From Lentzea kentuckyensis (GTDB lineage: Bacteria > Actinomycetota > Actinomycetes > Mycobacteriales > Pseudonocardiaceae), in the NCBI RefSeq assembly GCF_002150765.1, contig NZ_MUYM01000016.1:62001-126000 (forward strand): a DNA stretch of 64,000 nt, in the 5' to 3' direction. A program made the translations under genes and the position numbers. Shown here piece after piece: positions 9,617 to 17,595 of this stretch (its first letter is position 1; each line of letters starts with the position of its first letter). A model generated the notes under the pieces. The model was not told where the DNA came from. It did no database searches and saw only the letters and a list, made by a program, of their open reading frames with translations.

Positions 9617-9655
9617 CCCCCGCAGCGACCTCGGCGCGTGAGGTCGCTGCGGGGG
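9617..9655. terminator. Perfect 16-bp hairpin, outermost of the hairpin cluster
   Basis: CCCCCGCAGCGACCTC (9617-9632) pairs with 9640-9655 around a 7-nt loop (GGCGCGT). It lies on the far side of the same-loop array from the kinase gene and 9 bp behind the -35 of the next promoter. The loop differs from those of the three neighbouring hairpins. Confidence 0.6.
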
Positions 9656-9658
9656 CCG

Positions 9659-9813
9659 TGGGACCTTTGGCGAGGGGGAGCGCCGCCGCCGATCAGCTCC
9701 CCCTCGCCAAAGGGCTTGGGACCACTGCTCGGGACGCCGCCGCCGATCTGCCCCGAGCAGTGGGGTTGGGACCGTCTCAGGGGGCGCCGCCGCCGATCTA
9801 CCCCCTGAGACGG
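9659..9813. repeat. Tandem array of three hairpins with identical loops but different stems
   Basis: Hairpin 1 pairs 9664-9681 with 9696-9713 (18 bp), hairpin 2 pairs 9722-9733 with 9752-9763 (12 bp), hairpin 3 pairs 9772-9784 with 9801-9813 (13 bp). All three loops contain GCCGCCGCCGATC and each unit is entered by TGGGACC, yet the stems share no sequence. The array lies 11 bases beyond the stop of the kinase gene that closes the ROK operon, so transcription termination is the simplest role. On the transcribed strand the loop reads GATCGGCGGCGGC. There is no T-run. Confidence 0.85.
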
Positions 9814-9824
9814 GGTTCAGGGGA

Positions 9825-10844
9825 TCACCCGCTGGCCACGACGTCCAATGTGGACGTAGAAGCCGGCAGGTGATCGTGGTAGGCCGAGCGCAGCCTCAGC
9901 TCCGCGCCCGGCGAGGCACCGATGGTGTCGAGACCCAGCAGCGCGGCACCGACGACCGGAGGCACGTCGACGACGCGCACCTGGGCCAGTGGCGCCACTT
10001 TCAGCACCCGTTCCCGGACCGGGCCGACCACGACGTCACCGGTGTTGGTGATGACGCCGCCGCCGAGCACGATGTCCACCGGCTCGTCCATCAGGTCTAG
10101 CTTGCGCAGCGAGACGGTGGACAGCAGGACGATTTCCTCGACCAGTCGCTCGACCTGGGCCAGGGCCACGGCGTCCCCCCTGGCCGCCACCTCGAAGACG
10201 AGGGGGCACAGGGCGTGCGGGTCCAGTTCGATCTCCTCGAAGTGGATCTTCTCGACCACCTTGAGGATCGAGGTCTCGTCGTAGTGGGCGAGCAGGGCCG
10301 GCAGGAGTTCGGTGGGCTTGCCCCGGCCGTCCTCCGCGCGGACCGCGTGCCACAGGGCGTCGTTGCCGAGCTGGCCGCCGCCGCCCCAGTCGCCGGAGAT
10401 GGCGCCCAGGGCCGGAAAGCGGTGCGTCCGGCCGTCGTGGGAGACGCCCACCGCGTTGATGCCCGCGCCGCAGACCACGGCCACGCCGACGCCGGAGCTG
10501 GTGCCGGCGCGCAGCAGCGCGAACGTGTCGTTGCCCACGAAGGTGGTGTTCGACCAGCCTCGCTTGGTGATCTCGCGGGTCAGCTCCTCCTCTTCGCGGG
10601 GAAGGTCGGCTCCGGCCAGGTACGCGGCTGTGTGCGAGGCGATCGGCTCGTCGGGCGACAGTCCCGCCTGAGCCGCGGCCTCGCGTGCCAGTGCCTCGAA
10701 CACGTCGAGTCCGCGCTTCATGCCTACGGTCTGCGGCGGCGCGCCGGGCCCGCGCACCTGCGCGAGCACCTTGCCGTCCGCGTCGACCAGCAGCACCGCG
10801 GTTTTGCTGTTGCCGCCGTCGATCGCGAGCACACGGTCGGTCAT
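9825..10844 (-). CDS. BadF/BcrA-family sugar kinase (N-acetylglucosamine kinase-like)
   Basis: The product has 339 aa, an ASKHA-fold ATPase. DGGNSKTAV (9-17) is the phosphate-1 loop, VCGAGINAVG the second phosphate loop, and SGDWGGGGQLGNDALW is typical of the N-acetylglucosamine kinase branch. It would phosphorylate an imported sugar. It is the last gene of the ROK operon; ATG is chosen 5 bases after the GH4 stop, with AAGGGA upstream. Pairing a kinase with a GH4 enzyme and an ABC importer suggests that the imported sugar is phosphorylated inside the cell before or after cleavage (inference). Confidence 0.82.
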   Translation of the reverse strand: MTDRVLAIDGGNSKTAVLLVDADGKVLAQVRGPGAPPQTVGMKRGLDVFEALAREAAAQAGLSPDEPIASHTAAYLAGADLPREEEELTREITKRGWSNTTFVGNDTFALLRAGTSSGVGVAVVCGAGINAVGVSHDGRTHRFPALGAISGDWGGGGQLGNDALWHAVRAEDGRGKPTELLPALLAHYDETSILKVVEKIHFEEIELDPHALCPLVFEVAARGDAVALAQVERLVEEIVLLSTVSLRKLDLMDEPVDIVLGGGVITNTGDVVVGPVRERVLKVAPLAQVRVVDVPPVVGAALLGLDTIGASPGAELRLRSAYHDHLPASTSTLDVVASG

Positions 10845-10849
10845 CTTGG

Positions 10850-12118
10850 TCAGTTTCCCTTCACCCACGGCAGCAGATCGCGGTTCTGCGCGATCAGCTC
10901 GTCGGCCAGCTGGTCCGCGATGGCGTGCTGGCCGATCAGCGGGTGTGCGAGCAGTGCGTTGGCCACTCGGTCGCGGCCGCCGTGCACGGCCGCTTCCAGT
11001 GCCAGGTACTCGTACGCGGTGACGTGCGAGATCAGGCCGGAGATGGACGGTTCCACCGGACGGACCGGGAGCGGGACGCCGCCGGAGGAGTCCACAGTGG
11101 ACGAAACCTCGACCACGGCGTCGTCGGGCAGGAACGGAAGCGTGCCGTTGTTCTGCACGTTCACCACGTGCTTCTCGGCGCCCGCGCCGCCCGTCAGCGC
11201 GTGCACCAGCTGCACCGCCGCCTCGGAGTAGTACGCGCCGCCGCGCTGGCCCAGCTGTTCCGGCTTCGTCACGACCGACGGGTCGCCGTAGATGTCGAGC
11301 AGCTCCTTCTCCACCGCGGCCACGACCTCGGCGCGCGGAGGTTCGGTCTGCTGCTTCTTCACCACGGCGTCGTGGTTGTAGAAGTAGTTCAGGTAGTACG
11401 ACGGCACCATGTTCAGGCGCCGCATCAGCGCACCGTCGATGCCGATGTGCTCGGCGAGTCCCTCGACGTGGTCGGACAGGAGCTCCGGCAGACGATCCAC
11501 GCCGTCGACGTAGACGCCGCGTTCCCAGGTGAGGTGGTTCAGGCCGACGTGTTCCAGCTCCACAGTGGACGGATCCACGCCCAGCAGGCCGGACGTCCAG
11601 CGCTGGAACGTGATCGCCACGTTGCACAGGCCGATCGCCTTGTGGCCGTGCTGCAGCAGAGCACGCGTCACGATGCCGACCGGGTTCGTGAAGTTCACGA
11701 TCCAGGTGTCCGGGCCGGCCAGCTTGCGGACCTTCTCCGCGATGTCCAGGACCACCGGCACGGTCCGCAGGGCCTTGGCGAGGCCTCCCGCGCCGGTGGT
11801 CTCCTGGCCGACGCACCCGCAGGTCAACGGGAACGTCTCGTCTGACGCACGCGCCTTCTGGCCGCCGACGCGCAGCTGCAACAGCACAGCGGACGCGCCT
11901 TCGACACCGTCTTCGAGCGACGTGGTGGTGCGCACCTTCGCCGGGTGGCCCGCGTGCTGCAGCAGACGCTGGCTGAACGGACCGACGAGAGAGAGGCGGT
12001 GCTCGTCCGGGTCGACCAGGACGATCTCGTCCACCGCCAGGCTGGTGCGACGGCCGGCGATGCCGTCGATCAGCTCTGGTGTGTAGGTGGACCCGCCACC
12101 GACGACGGTGAGTTTCAT
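10850..12118 (-). CDS. Glycoside hydrolase family 4 enzyme (6-phospho-beta-glucosidase-like)
   Basis: The product has 422 aa. GH4 enzymes use NAD and a divalent metal in an oxidation-elimination mechanism. The N-terminal Rossmann motif GGGSTYTPEL (7-16), the Cys-Asn pair at 165-166 (metal ligand), His195 in GLNHLTW and a C-terminal GGAYYSE are all present, matching the 6-phospho-beta-glucosidase branch. Its ATG overlaps the permease stop by 4 nt (ATGA), showing translational coupling. GH4 enzymes usually act on PTS-imported phospho-sugars; here the importer is of ABC type and a kinase follows. Confidence 0.88.
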   Translation of the reverse strand: MKLTVVGGGSTYTPELIDGIAGRRTSLAVDEIVLVDPDEHRLSLVGPFSQRLLQHAGHPAKVRTTTSLEDGVEGASAVLLQLRVGGQKARASDETFPLTCGCVGQETTGAGGLAKALRTVPVVLDIAEKVRKLAGPDTWIVNFTNPVGIVTRALLQHGHKAIGLCNVAITFQRWTSGLLGVDPSTVELEHVGLNHLTWERGVYVDGVDRLPELLSDHVEGLAEHIGIDGALMRRLNMVPSYYLNYFYNHDAVVKKQQTEPPRAEVVAAVEKELLDIYGDPSVVTKPEQLGQRGGAYYSEAAVQLVHALTGGAGAEKHVVNVQNNGTLPFLPDDAVVEVSSTVDSSGGVPLPVRPVEPSISGLISHVTAYEYLALEAAVHGGRDRVANALLAHPLIGQHAIADQLADELIAQNRDLLPWVKGN

Positions 12119-13008
12119 CCTTTGACCCCCGTGAACGTGATTCCCTTGACGAACGACTTCTGGGCGAAGACGAAGAGGACGACGGCGGGGATCATCGTCA
12201 GGAACGTCACCGCCATCGACGAGTTCCACTGGACGATGTGCATGCCCTTGAACGTCGCCAGCGCCAGCGACAACGTCCACTGGTCCTTCACTTCGCCGGT
12301 GTAGAGCAACGGGCCGAAGTAGTCGTTCCAGGTGAAGAGGAAGCAGAACAGCGCGGTGGCCGCGATGCCCGGCTTGGCCATCGGCACGATGATCCGGACC
12401 AGCGCCTGGAACTCCGAGCAACCATCCACCCGAGCGGCGTCCACATAGGACTGCGGGATGGTGAGCATGAACTGGCGCAGCAGGAAGATGCTGAACGCGT
12501 CGAACAGGAAGTACGGCGCGATCAACGGGATCAGCGTGCCCGTCAGGCCCAGCGACGACCACGTGTCGTACAGCGGCACGGCCACGACCTGCGGCGGCAG
12601 CATCATCGCGCCGATGACGAGGATGAAGGCCACGTTCCGGCCGCGCCACTTGAGCTTCGCGAGCGCGTAGGCCGCCGGGATCGACGAGAGCAGCATGCCC
12701 AGCGTCGCGAGCAGCGAGTACGTGAGGCTGTTGACCAGGTACTGGAACAGCGGGGCCTTGTCGAAGACCTCGACGAAGTTCTCCCAGTGCCACTCGGTCG
12801 GCCACAGGTTCGAGGTGAACGCCTGGTCGTCCGACATCACCGCGGTGAGGAAGACGAACACGACCGGTGTGGCGAACATCAGGCCGAGCGCGAGCCCGAT
12901 CGCGTGCGTGGCGACCCAGTTCAGGAAGCCGCCGACGTCGCGCTTCCGGCGTGGCTGCTCCGGTTCCGCGGAGACGTCGACCGGTGGTTTGGTCAGCGTG
13001 GCGGTCAT
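12115..13008 (-). CDS. Carbohydrate ABC transporter permease (MalG type)
   Basis: The product has 297 aa with about six membrane segments and the EAA-loop motif near EFQALVRIIVPMAKPGI that docks the ATPase. An Arg/Lys-rich cytoplasmic N-terminus precedes the first helix. It pairs with the permease upstream (4-nt overlap) and the binding protein. No ATPase gene is in the operon, so a shared MsiK-type ATPase encoded elsewhere is expected, as is usual for actinobacterial CUT1 importers. Confidence 0.9.
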   Translation of the reverse strand: MTATLTKPPVDVSAEPEQPRRKRDVGGFLNWVATHAIGLALGLMFATPVVFVFLTAVMSDDQAFTSNLWPTEWHWENFVEVFDKAPLFQYLVNSLTYSLLATLGMLLSSIPAAYALAKLKWRGRNVAFILVIGAMMLPPQVVAVPLYDTWSSLGLTGTLIPLIAPYFLFDAFSIFLLRQFMLTIPQSYVDAARVDGCSEFQALVRIIVPMAKPGIAATALFCFLFTWNDYFGPLLYTGEVKDQWTLSLALATFKGMHIVQWNSSMAVTFLTMIPAVVLFVFAQKSFVKGITFTGVKG

Positions 13009-13979
13009 GCTCCCGGACCCCCTTCCTCAGCCGTGGAGTTCTTGCGCATCCGCTGGACCAGCACGATGGTCACGGCGAACGAGATGATGAACAGGACCGT
13101 GGCCATGGCGGCCGCGTAGCCCATGTCGAAGTAGCGGAAGCCTTGCGTGTACAGGTAAACCGGGAACGTCAGCGTGGAGTTGTCCGGGAAACCGAGATAT
13201 TTGGTCGATCCCGTCGCGTCCGCCGCACCCGAGCCGGCCGACCCCGCGACGACCGCCTGGGTGAAGAGCTGCAACGCGAGGATCACCGAGTTCACGATGC
13301 CGAAGAGCAGCACCGGCGAGATCGTCGGCAGCGTGACGTGCCACCAGCGCCGGATCGGGCCGGCGCCGTCGAGTTCGGCGGCCTCGTACTGCTCCTGCGG
13401 CACGTCGAGGATCGCGGCCAGGATGATGATCATCAGGTCGCCGGAGATCCACAGCATGATCGCGGTGATGCCGGGCTTGGCCCACGCCGGGTCGGAGAAC
13501 CACAGCGGTGAGTCGACGCCGAACCAGCCGAGGACGCTGTCCACCGGGCCGCCGTTGGGCCGCAACACCATGAAGAACACGAGTGTCGCGGCCACCGGCG
13601 GCGCCAGCGACGGCAGGTAGCACAGCGTGCGGATCAGACCGACGCCCGACTTCAGACGAGCGATGACCGATGCCACGCCCAGCGCGAACACCGTCCGCGC
13701 GATCGTGAGCACCACGACGAACCAGAGCGTGTTCGTGATCGCCTTGATCAGCAAGGGATCCTTGAACATGAACGTGTAGTTGTCGAGGCCGTTGAACTCC
13801 GGCGGGTTGATCAGGTCGTACTTCGTGAAGCTGAAGATGACCGTGGCGACCAACGGGTAACCGAAGAACAGGACGAAGCCGATGAGTGCCGGGGCCATGA
13901 ACCCGAGCACGGCGAGACGGTGGCGGGCGCGTGCCCGCCCCCTGCCGGGGGCGGGCCGAGCCTCGAGCGTGGCGGTCAT
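13005..13979 (-). CDS. Carbohydrate ABC transporter permease (MalF type)
   Basis: The product has 324 aa with about six membrane segments and an EAA loop at EQYEAAELDGAGPIRRWWHV. Like its partner it begins MTATL. The cluster context (binding protein, ROK regulator, GH4, kinase) marks it as part of a CUT1 importer for an oligosaccharide, perhaps cellobiose or an amino-sugar disaccharide (inference). Confidence 0.9.
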   Translation of the reverse strand: MTATLEARPAPGRGRARARHRLAVLGFMAPALIGFVLFFGYPLVATVIFSFTKYDLINPPEFNGLDNYTFMFKDPLLIKAITNTLWFVVVLTIARTVFALGVASVIARLKSGVGLIRTLCYLPSLAPPVAATLVFFMVLRPNGGPVDSVLGWFGVDSPLWFSDPAWAKPGITAIMLWISGDLMIIILAAILDVPQEQYEAAELDGAGPIRRWWHVTLPTISPVLLFGIVNSVILALQLFTQAVVAGSAGSGAADATGSTKYLGFPDNSTLTFPVYLYTQGFRYFDMGYAAAMATVLFIISFAVTIVLVQRMRKNSTAEEGGPGA

Positions 13980-13992
13980 CTCCGCGATTCCC

Positions 13993-15318
13993 TTACTTGC
14001 CGCTCTTGGCGATCTGGTCGTCGATGTTCTTGTCGACTTCCTTCAGGCCGGCTGCCAGGTCCGGGACCTTGCCGGACGTGTACGACACCGCGAAGTCCGT
14101 GACCGCCTTGATGTGCGCGTCACCGATCGGCGTGACCGGGTTGCCCTTGAGCTTGTCGCTCTTGGCCAGGTCGATGAACGTCTTGAACTGCTCGTCGACC
14201 TCCAGGCGCTTGTCGTCCATCGCGGCCTTGGTGCTCGGCACGTTCTTGATGGCGTTGGAGAGGTCGACGATCGTGTCGGTGTCGAACGACAGGTGCTTGA
14301 TCAGCTCCCACGCGGCGCCGGGGTTCTTGGCGCCCTTGGGAATGCCCATGATCGTGCCCGTGGTGAACGCGGTGCCGTAGTCGGCGGGCTTCCAGGTCGG
14401 GAACGGAGCCGTGCCGAACTTGATCTGCGGCGCCTGGGCCTTGAGGAAGGCGGTGCGGTACTCGCCGTCCATCATGATCGCGATCTTGCCCTGGTGGAAC
14501 GCGTGGTCAGCGGAGTACTCCTGACCCAGACCGGCGCGGAAGCGCTCCAGCGCGTCGTAGCCGTAGAAGTCCACGAGCTTCTTCTGGAACGTCATCATCT
14601 CGGTGAAGCCGGGTGAGCTCGCGAGCGACGACTTGCCGTCCTTCTCCCACTCGGCACCGAACGACGGCGCCAGGATGGTCGGGCGGTTGGCGTAGAAACC
14701 CATGGTGGGCAGGTAACCCGCGACCAGGATGTCGCCGTTCGGCGCCTTCTTGGTCAGCTTCTTCGCGGCTTCGAACAGCTCGTCCAGCGTCTTCGGCGGG
14801 GCCGAGATGCCGGCCTCGCCGAACATGCCGGTGTTGTAGTACATGGCGTAGACGTCGGTGAGCATGGGCATCGCGCAGCGGTTGCCCTTGTACTCGGTGT
14901 ACTCGCGGACCGCGGGCGAGATCTGGTTCAGGTCGACCTTGTCGCGGTCGATGTAGGGCTGCAGCTTCTGGAACGCCCCGGAGGAGCAGAACTGGCCGAT
15001 GTTGTCGGTGGTGAACGACAGCGCGACGTCGGGGGTGTTGCCCGAACGGATGCCCGCGGTGATCTTGTCGTCGTCCTGCGAGCCCTCGTGCTTGATCTCG
15101 ATGTTCGGGAACTTCTTGTTGAACGTCTTGAGGGCCTTGGTGACCTCTTCGAGCTCGCGGTCGGAGTAGTTGCTCCAGACCGTGAGGGTGAGCTTGTCGT
15201 CCTTGCCGGGAGCGGCTGCGGCTTCGGAACTCGCGCCGCCACCCTTGCCCGCCGCACATGCGGTGAGGGTCAGCGCTGCGGCGACACAGAGCAAGGCAGC
15301 ACGGGTGTGCTTGCGCAT
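13993..15318 (-). CDS. Sugar ABC transporter substrate-binding lipoprotein
   Basis: The product has 441 aa. A lipoprotein signal peptide ends in the lipobox LTAC, so the mature protein is lipid-anchored outside the membrane. The remainder is a cluster-1 extracellular solute-binding fold (LTLTVWSNYSDRELEEVTKAL near the N-terminus). The ATG at 15318 is preferred over the in-frame GTG 6 bases upstream because AGGAG lies 5 nt before it. It starts 16 bases after the ROK gene and precedes the two permeases. Confidence 0.92.
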   Translation of the reverse strand: MRKHTRAALLCVAAALTLTACAAGKGGGASSEAAAAPGKDDKLTLTVWSNYSDRELEEVTKALKTFNKKFPNIEIKHEGSQDDDKITAGIRSGNTPDVALSFTTDNIGQFCSSGAFQKLQPYIDRDKVDLNQISPAVREYTEYKGNRCAMPMLTDVYAMYYNTGMFGEAGISAPPKTLDELFEAAKKLTKKAPNGDILVAGYLPTMGFYANRPTILAPSFGAEWEKDGKSSLASSPGFTEMMTFQKKLVDFYGYDALERFRAGLGQEYSADHAFHQGKIAIMMDGEYRTAFLKAQAPQIKFGTAPFPTWKPADYGTAFTTGTIMGIPKGAKNPGAAWELIKHLSFDTDTIVDLSNAIKNVPSTKAAMDDKRLEVDEQFKTFIDLAKSDKLKGNPVTPIGDAHIKAVTDFAVSYTSGKVPDLAAGLKEVDKNIDDQIAKSGK

Positions 15319-15334
15319 GTGCACTCCTTCTCGA

Positions 15335-16546
15335 TCAACGTGGGGACCCGGCGACCACAGGGCCGCGGAATGGAGCCGTGGTGGCGGCCGGCAGGCCGAA
15401 CACCGTCTCCCGTGCCACTGCCAGTGCCGAGTGCAGTGCGCCGCTGCGCACCGGTTTCCCGGTCACCAGAGCCAGTTGGAGAGGTGTCCTCGGAACCACC
15501 AGTTGCCGCAGTTCCGCGGCAACGAGATCGTTCAGCGTGGTTCCCCCCGCCTGGGCGATGTCGCCGGACAGGAGGATGAGTTCCGGGTCGAGCACCGCGA
15601 CGACGCTAGCCACGCCCGTGGCGATGCGCCTGGCGAGATCGACCATGAACTCCCGGCCCGCAGGCCCCGCGGCCAACGCCTTGCGCACGGCCCCGTGGCC
15701 GTTGCGCGCGGCGAGCCCGTGAGCCCTGGCGAGCTTGCAGATCGACGCGTTGCTGAGCAGCTCACCGAACGTGCCGCCGGAGCGGTCCGTGTCGGTGTCG
15801 GCGTTGGCGCGGTCGGGGATCATCAACCCGTCGATCTCGCCCGCGCCACCGGAAGCGCCGCGCAGCAGCACTCCGTTGATCACGACAGCGGCACCGACGA
15901 GGTCAGCGGGCCAGATGACGACGAAGTCGCGCACCTCGGTGGCCCGTCCGGCGACCATCTCCTCCAGTGCGACCAGGTTGACGTCGTTCTCGACGCTCAC
16001 CGAGGTCGCGAGCTGCTCCCGCAACCGGCCGGGCAGGTCGAAACCGCTCCAGCCGGGCAGATGTGGTGCGTAGGCGAGCTCGCCGTTCGCGGGGTTCACC
16101 GCTCCCGGACAGCCCACCACGACGTGCAGCAGCTGGTCGGGGGCAAGGCCTGCCTGCCCGCACGCTTTGCCGACCGCACTCACGAACGCCTCCAGCACGC
16201 CGTGCTTGGCGGGCATCGGTGCCTTGTGCTCGGTGAGCACGGCACCGGAGATGTCCGCGATCGCGATGTCGACCGTCTCAGGGGTGAGATCGACAGCGGC
16301 GATGTGCGCAAGCGCCCCGTTGACCGACCACAGCTGGGCACGAGGCCCGCGGCCACCACCGCGCAGTCCGTTGCGGACCACGGTGTCGGCGGTTTCCAGG
16401 CGCGTGAGCAGCTGTGCGGTCGCCGGTTTGGAGAGACCGATCAGGCCCTCCAACTCCGACCTGGTCAGCGGCCCGTTGCGCAGCAAAGCCTCGATGGCTG
16501 CGCGGTCGTTGATCTCCCGCAGCAGTCGTGGGCTTCCGGCACGCAT
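15335..16546 (-). CDS. ROK-family transcriptional repressor
   Basis: The product has 403 aa. An N-terminal winged helix (about 10-70, with LTRSELEGLIGLSKPATAQLL) is followed by a ROK sugar-kinase-like domain used for ligand sensing (VSVENDVNL, GGAGEIDGL). The canonical zinc-binding CxCGxxGC motif is absent. As the first gene of the operon it probably represses its own promoter in response to the imported sugar. AGGAG lies 8 nt before the ATG. Confidence 0.9.
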   Translation of the reverse strand: MRAGSPRLLREINDRAAIEALLRNGPLTRSELEGLIGLSKPATAQLLTRLETADTVVRNGLRGGGRGPRAQLWSVNGALAHIAAVDLTPETVDIAIADISGAVLTEHKAPMPAKHGVLEAFVSAVGKACGQAGLAPDQLLHVVVGCPGAVNPANGELAYAPHLPGWSGFDLPGRLREQLATSVSVENDVNLVALEEMVAGRATEVRDFVVIWPADLVGAAVVINGVLLRGASGGAGEIDGLMIPDRANADTDTDRSGGTFGELLSNASICKLARAHGLAARNGHGAVRKALAAGPAGREFMVDLARRIATGVASVVAVLDPELILLSGDIAQAGGTTLNDLVAAELRQLVVPRTPLQLALVTGKPVRSGALHSALAVARETVFGLPAATTAPFRGPVVAGSPR

Positions 16547-16561
16547 TAGGTCCGCTCCTGT

Positions 16562-16576
16562 CTGTTAACTTTCCAG
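16562..16576. promoter_or_regulatory. Possible ROK operator (imperfect palindrome)
   Basis: CTGTTAACTTTCCAG lies 16 bases before the ROK start codon; ten of its fifteen positions are symmetric and the outer CTG/CAG arms are exact. Position and partial symmetry suggest autorepression; this is inference. Confidence 0.3.
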
Positions 16577-16643
16577 ACGATTTCCGCAGACGGTAGTGAC
16601 CTGGTTCACCGTGGTCAATCCCCGATATGGGTCCGTTACCTGA

Positions 16644-16659
16644 CTTAGGTTCACCTAAG
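16644..16659. promoter_or_regulatory. Perfect 7-2-7 palindrome upstream of the DUF3159 gene
   Basis: CTTAGGTTCACCTAAG has exact 7-base arms around a 2-base centre and ends 13 bases before the ATG. The half-sites resemble those of iron-dependent DtxR/IdeR boxes, but the spacing is too short for that consensus. A repressor site is likely; the protein is unknown. Confidence 0.5.
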
Positions 16660-16672
16660 GCAATCTGGAAGC

Positions 16673-17323
16673 ATGACCGACGTGCGCCAGGAGTCGCTCG
16701 CATCACTGCTCGGAGGCCGGGGCGGCGCCCTCGACGCCTCCCTGCCGCCGCTGGCGTTCGTCGCGGGCTGGCTGCTGTGGGGCCACTTGATCGGCGCGGG
16801 TGCCGTGGCCGCTGTTGTGTGCGGTCTCGTGATCGGCGTCGTGCGCTTCGTACGCGGCGAGAAGCCACGTGCGGTCGTGTTGTCCGTGCTGCTGGTGGTG
16901 GCGGCCGCGTTGGTGGCGCTCTACACCGGGCGCGCCGAGGACTTCTTCCTCATCCAGCTGCTGTCCAACGTGGCCTCGGCCCTGGCGTGGGCGGGCTCGA
17001 TCGCGGTGCGCTGGCCGTTGCTCGGCGTGGTGGTGGGAACGCTGCTCGGGCAGAAGACGCGGTGGCGCCGCGATCCTGCCCTTTTGCGCGCTTACTCAGT
17101 CGCGTCGTGGGCGTGGGTCGGGCAGTACGTGCTGCGGGTCGCGGTCTTCACGCCTTTGTGGCTCGACGCTCAGGTGTTCTGGCTGCTGACTTTGCGTGCC
17201 GCGCTGTCGTGGCCGCTGCAGATCGTCTGCATCCTGGCGTCGGGGTGGTTGCTGCGGCGAGCGTTGCCTGCTGGGCACCCTGGGTTCCGGCACCCGCAGA
17301 CGCCGGACGCCGAGCGTACGTAG
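16673..17323 (+). CDS. DUF3159 family integral membrane protein
   Basis: The product has 216 aa with about five hydrophobic helices, starting with a short polar N-terminus and SLASLLGGRGGALDASLPP, which is typical of DUF3159. FLIQLLSNVASALAW and RRDPALLRAYSVASW are further recognisable parts. The function is unknown; actinobacterial members are small polytopic membrane proteins. The ribosome-binding site is weak (GGA, 3 nt from ATG). It is divergent from the ROK operon, with a palindrome in its promoter region. Confidence 0.8.
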   Translation: MTDVRQESLASLLGGRGGALDASLPPLAFVAGWLLWGHLIGAGAVAAVVCGLVIGVVRFVRGEKPRAVVLSVLLVVAAALVALYTGRAEDFFLIQLLSNVASALAWAGSIAVRWPLLGVVVGTLLGQKTRWRRDPALLRAYSVASWAWVGQYVLRVAVFTPLWLDAQVFWLLTLRAALSWPLQIVCILASGWLLRRALPAGHPGFRHPQTPDAERT

Positions 17324-17359
17324 CTGCTCGGCCATGCGCGACGAGGAACGCTGATGATC
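17324..17359 (+). pseudogene. Relic of a VapB-VapC junction
   Basis: Bases 17333-17359 match the antitoxin/toxin junction at 19272-19298 in 25 of 27 positions. In the right frame they read the antitoxin C-terminus MRDEER followed by a stop and an overlapping ATGATC, the toxin start. Nothing else of either gene survives here, so this is a scrap of a second vapBC copy. Confidence 0.55.
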
Positions 17360-17389
17360 AACCCGACATGTGCTCGATGATCATGGTTT

Positions 17390-17408
17390 GGCGGTACTTG
17401 CAGACGCC
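17390..17408 (+). repeat. Copy of the outer arm of the 34-kb palindrome
   Basis: GGCGGTACTTGCAGACGCC differs at one position from the right outer arm of the large palindrome at 34130-34148, and similarity extends about 12 bases upstream. No complementary arm was found nearby, so this is a solitary half-element. Confidence 0.6.
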
Positions 17409-17433
17409 TGACTCGCCATCAGAGCGCTGACAC

Positions 17434-17595
17434 TCAGGTCAGGCTGGTCGTGAGCTTCAGGAACGCCGCCCACGCGTCTGCCGACACGGGGAGGTGAGTG
17501 GCAGGCGCCTTGCTGTCCCGGATGCCGACGCTCCGGCCGACCTCGACGCAGTTGTCGCTGCTGCCGCTGTAACTGCTCTTGCGCCAGGCGGTCAT
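17434..17595 (-). CDS. DUF397 domain protein
   Basis: The product has 53 aa and reads TAWRKSSYSGSSDNCVEV, then GIRDSKAP and a C-terminal AWAAFLKL, the hallmark pattern of DUF397. These small proteins are regularly encoded next to XRE/DUF5753 regulators in actinobacteria and are thought to work with them in development or antibiotic control. The ATG overlaps the stop of the XRE gene by 3 bases (ATGA). Confidence 0.92.
   Translation of the reverse strand: MTAWRKSSYSGSSDNCVEVGRSVGIRDSKAPATHLPVSADAWAAFLKLTTSLT

Larger units (their letters stand above)
9558..9824. other. Intergenic region holding one promoter and four strong hairpins
   Basis: This stretch between the secreted-protein gene and the kinase gene contains no credible gene. 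It holds a minus-strand promoter, a perfect 16-bp hairpin (9617-9655) and a tandem array of three same-loop hairpins (9659-9813), described separately. Confidence 0.8.

Noticed and set aside
9659..9813. CRISPR-like array
   Set aside because: Three units with conserved loops superficially resemble repeats and spacers, but the variable parts are paired stem arms and no cas gene is near.
16644..16659. DtxR/IdeR iron box
   Set aside because: Half-sites look similar, but the known box has about 7 bases between them and this has 2.
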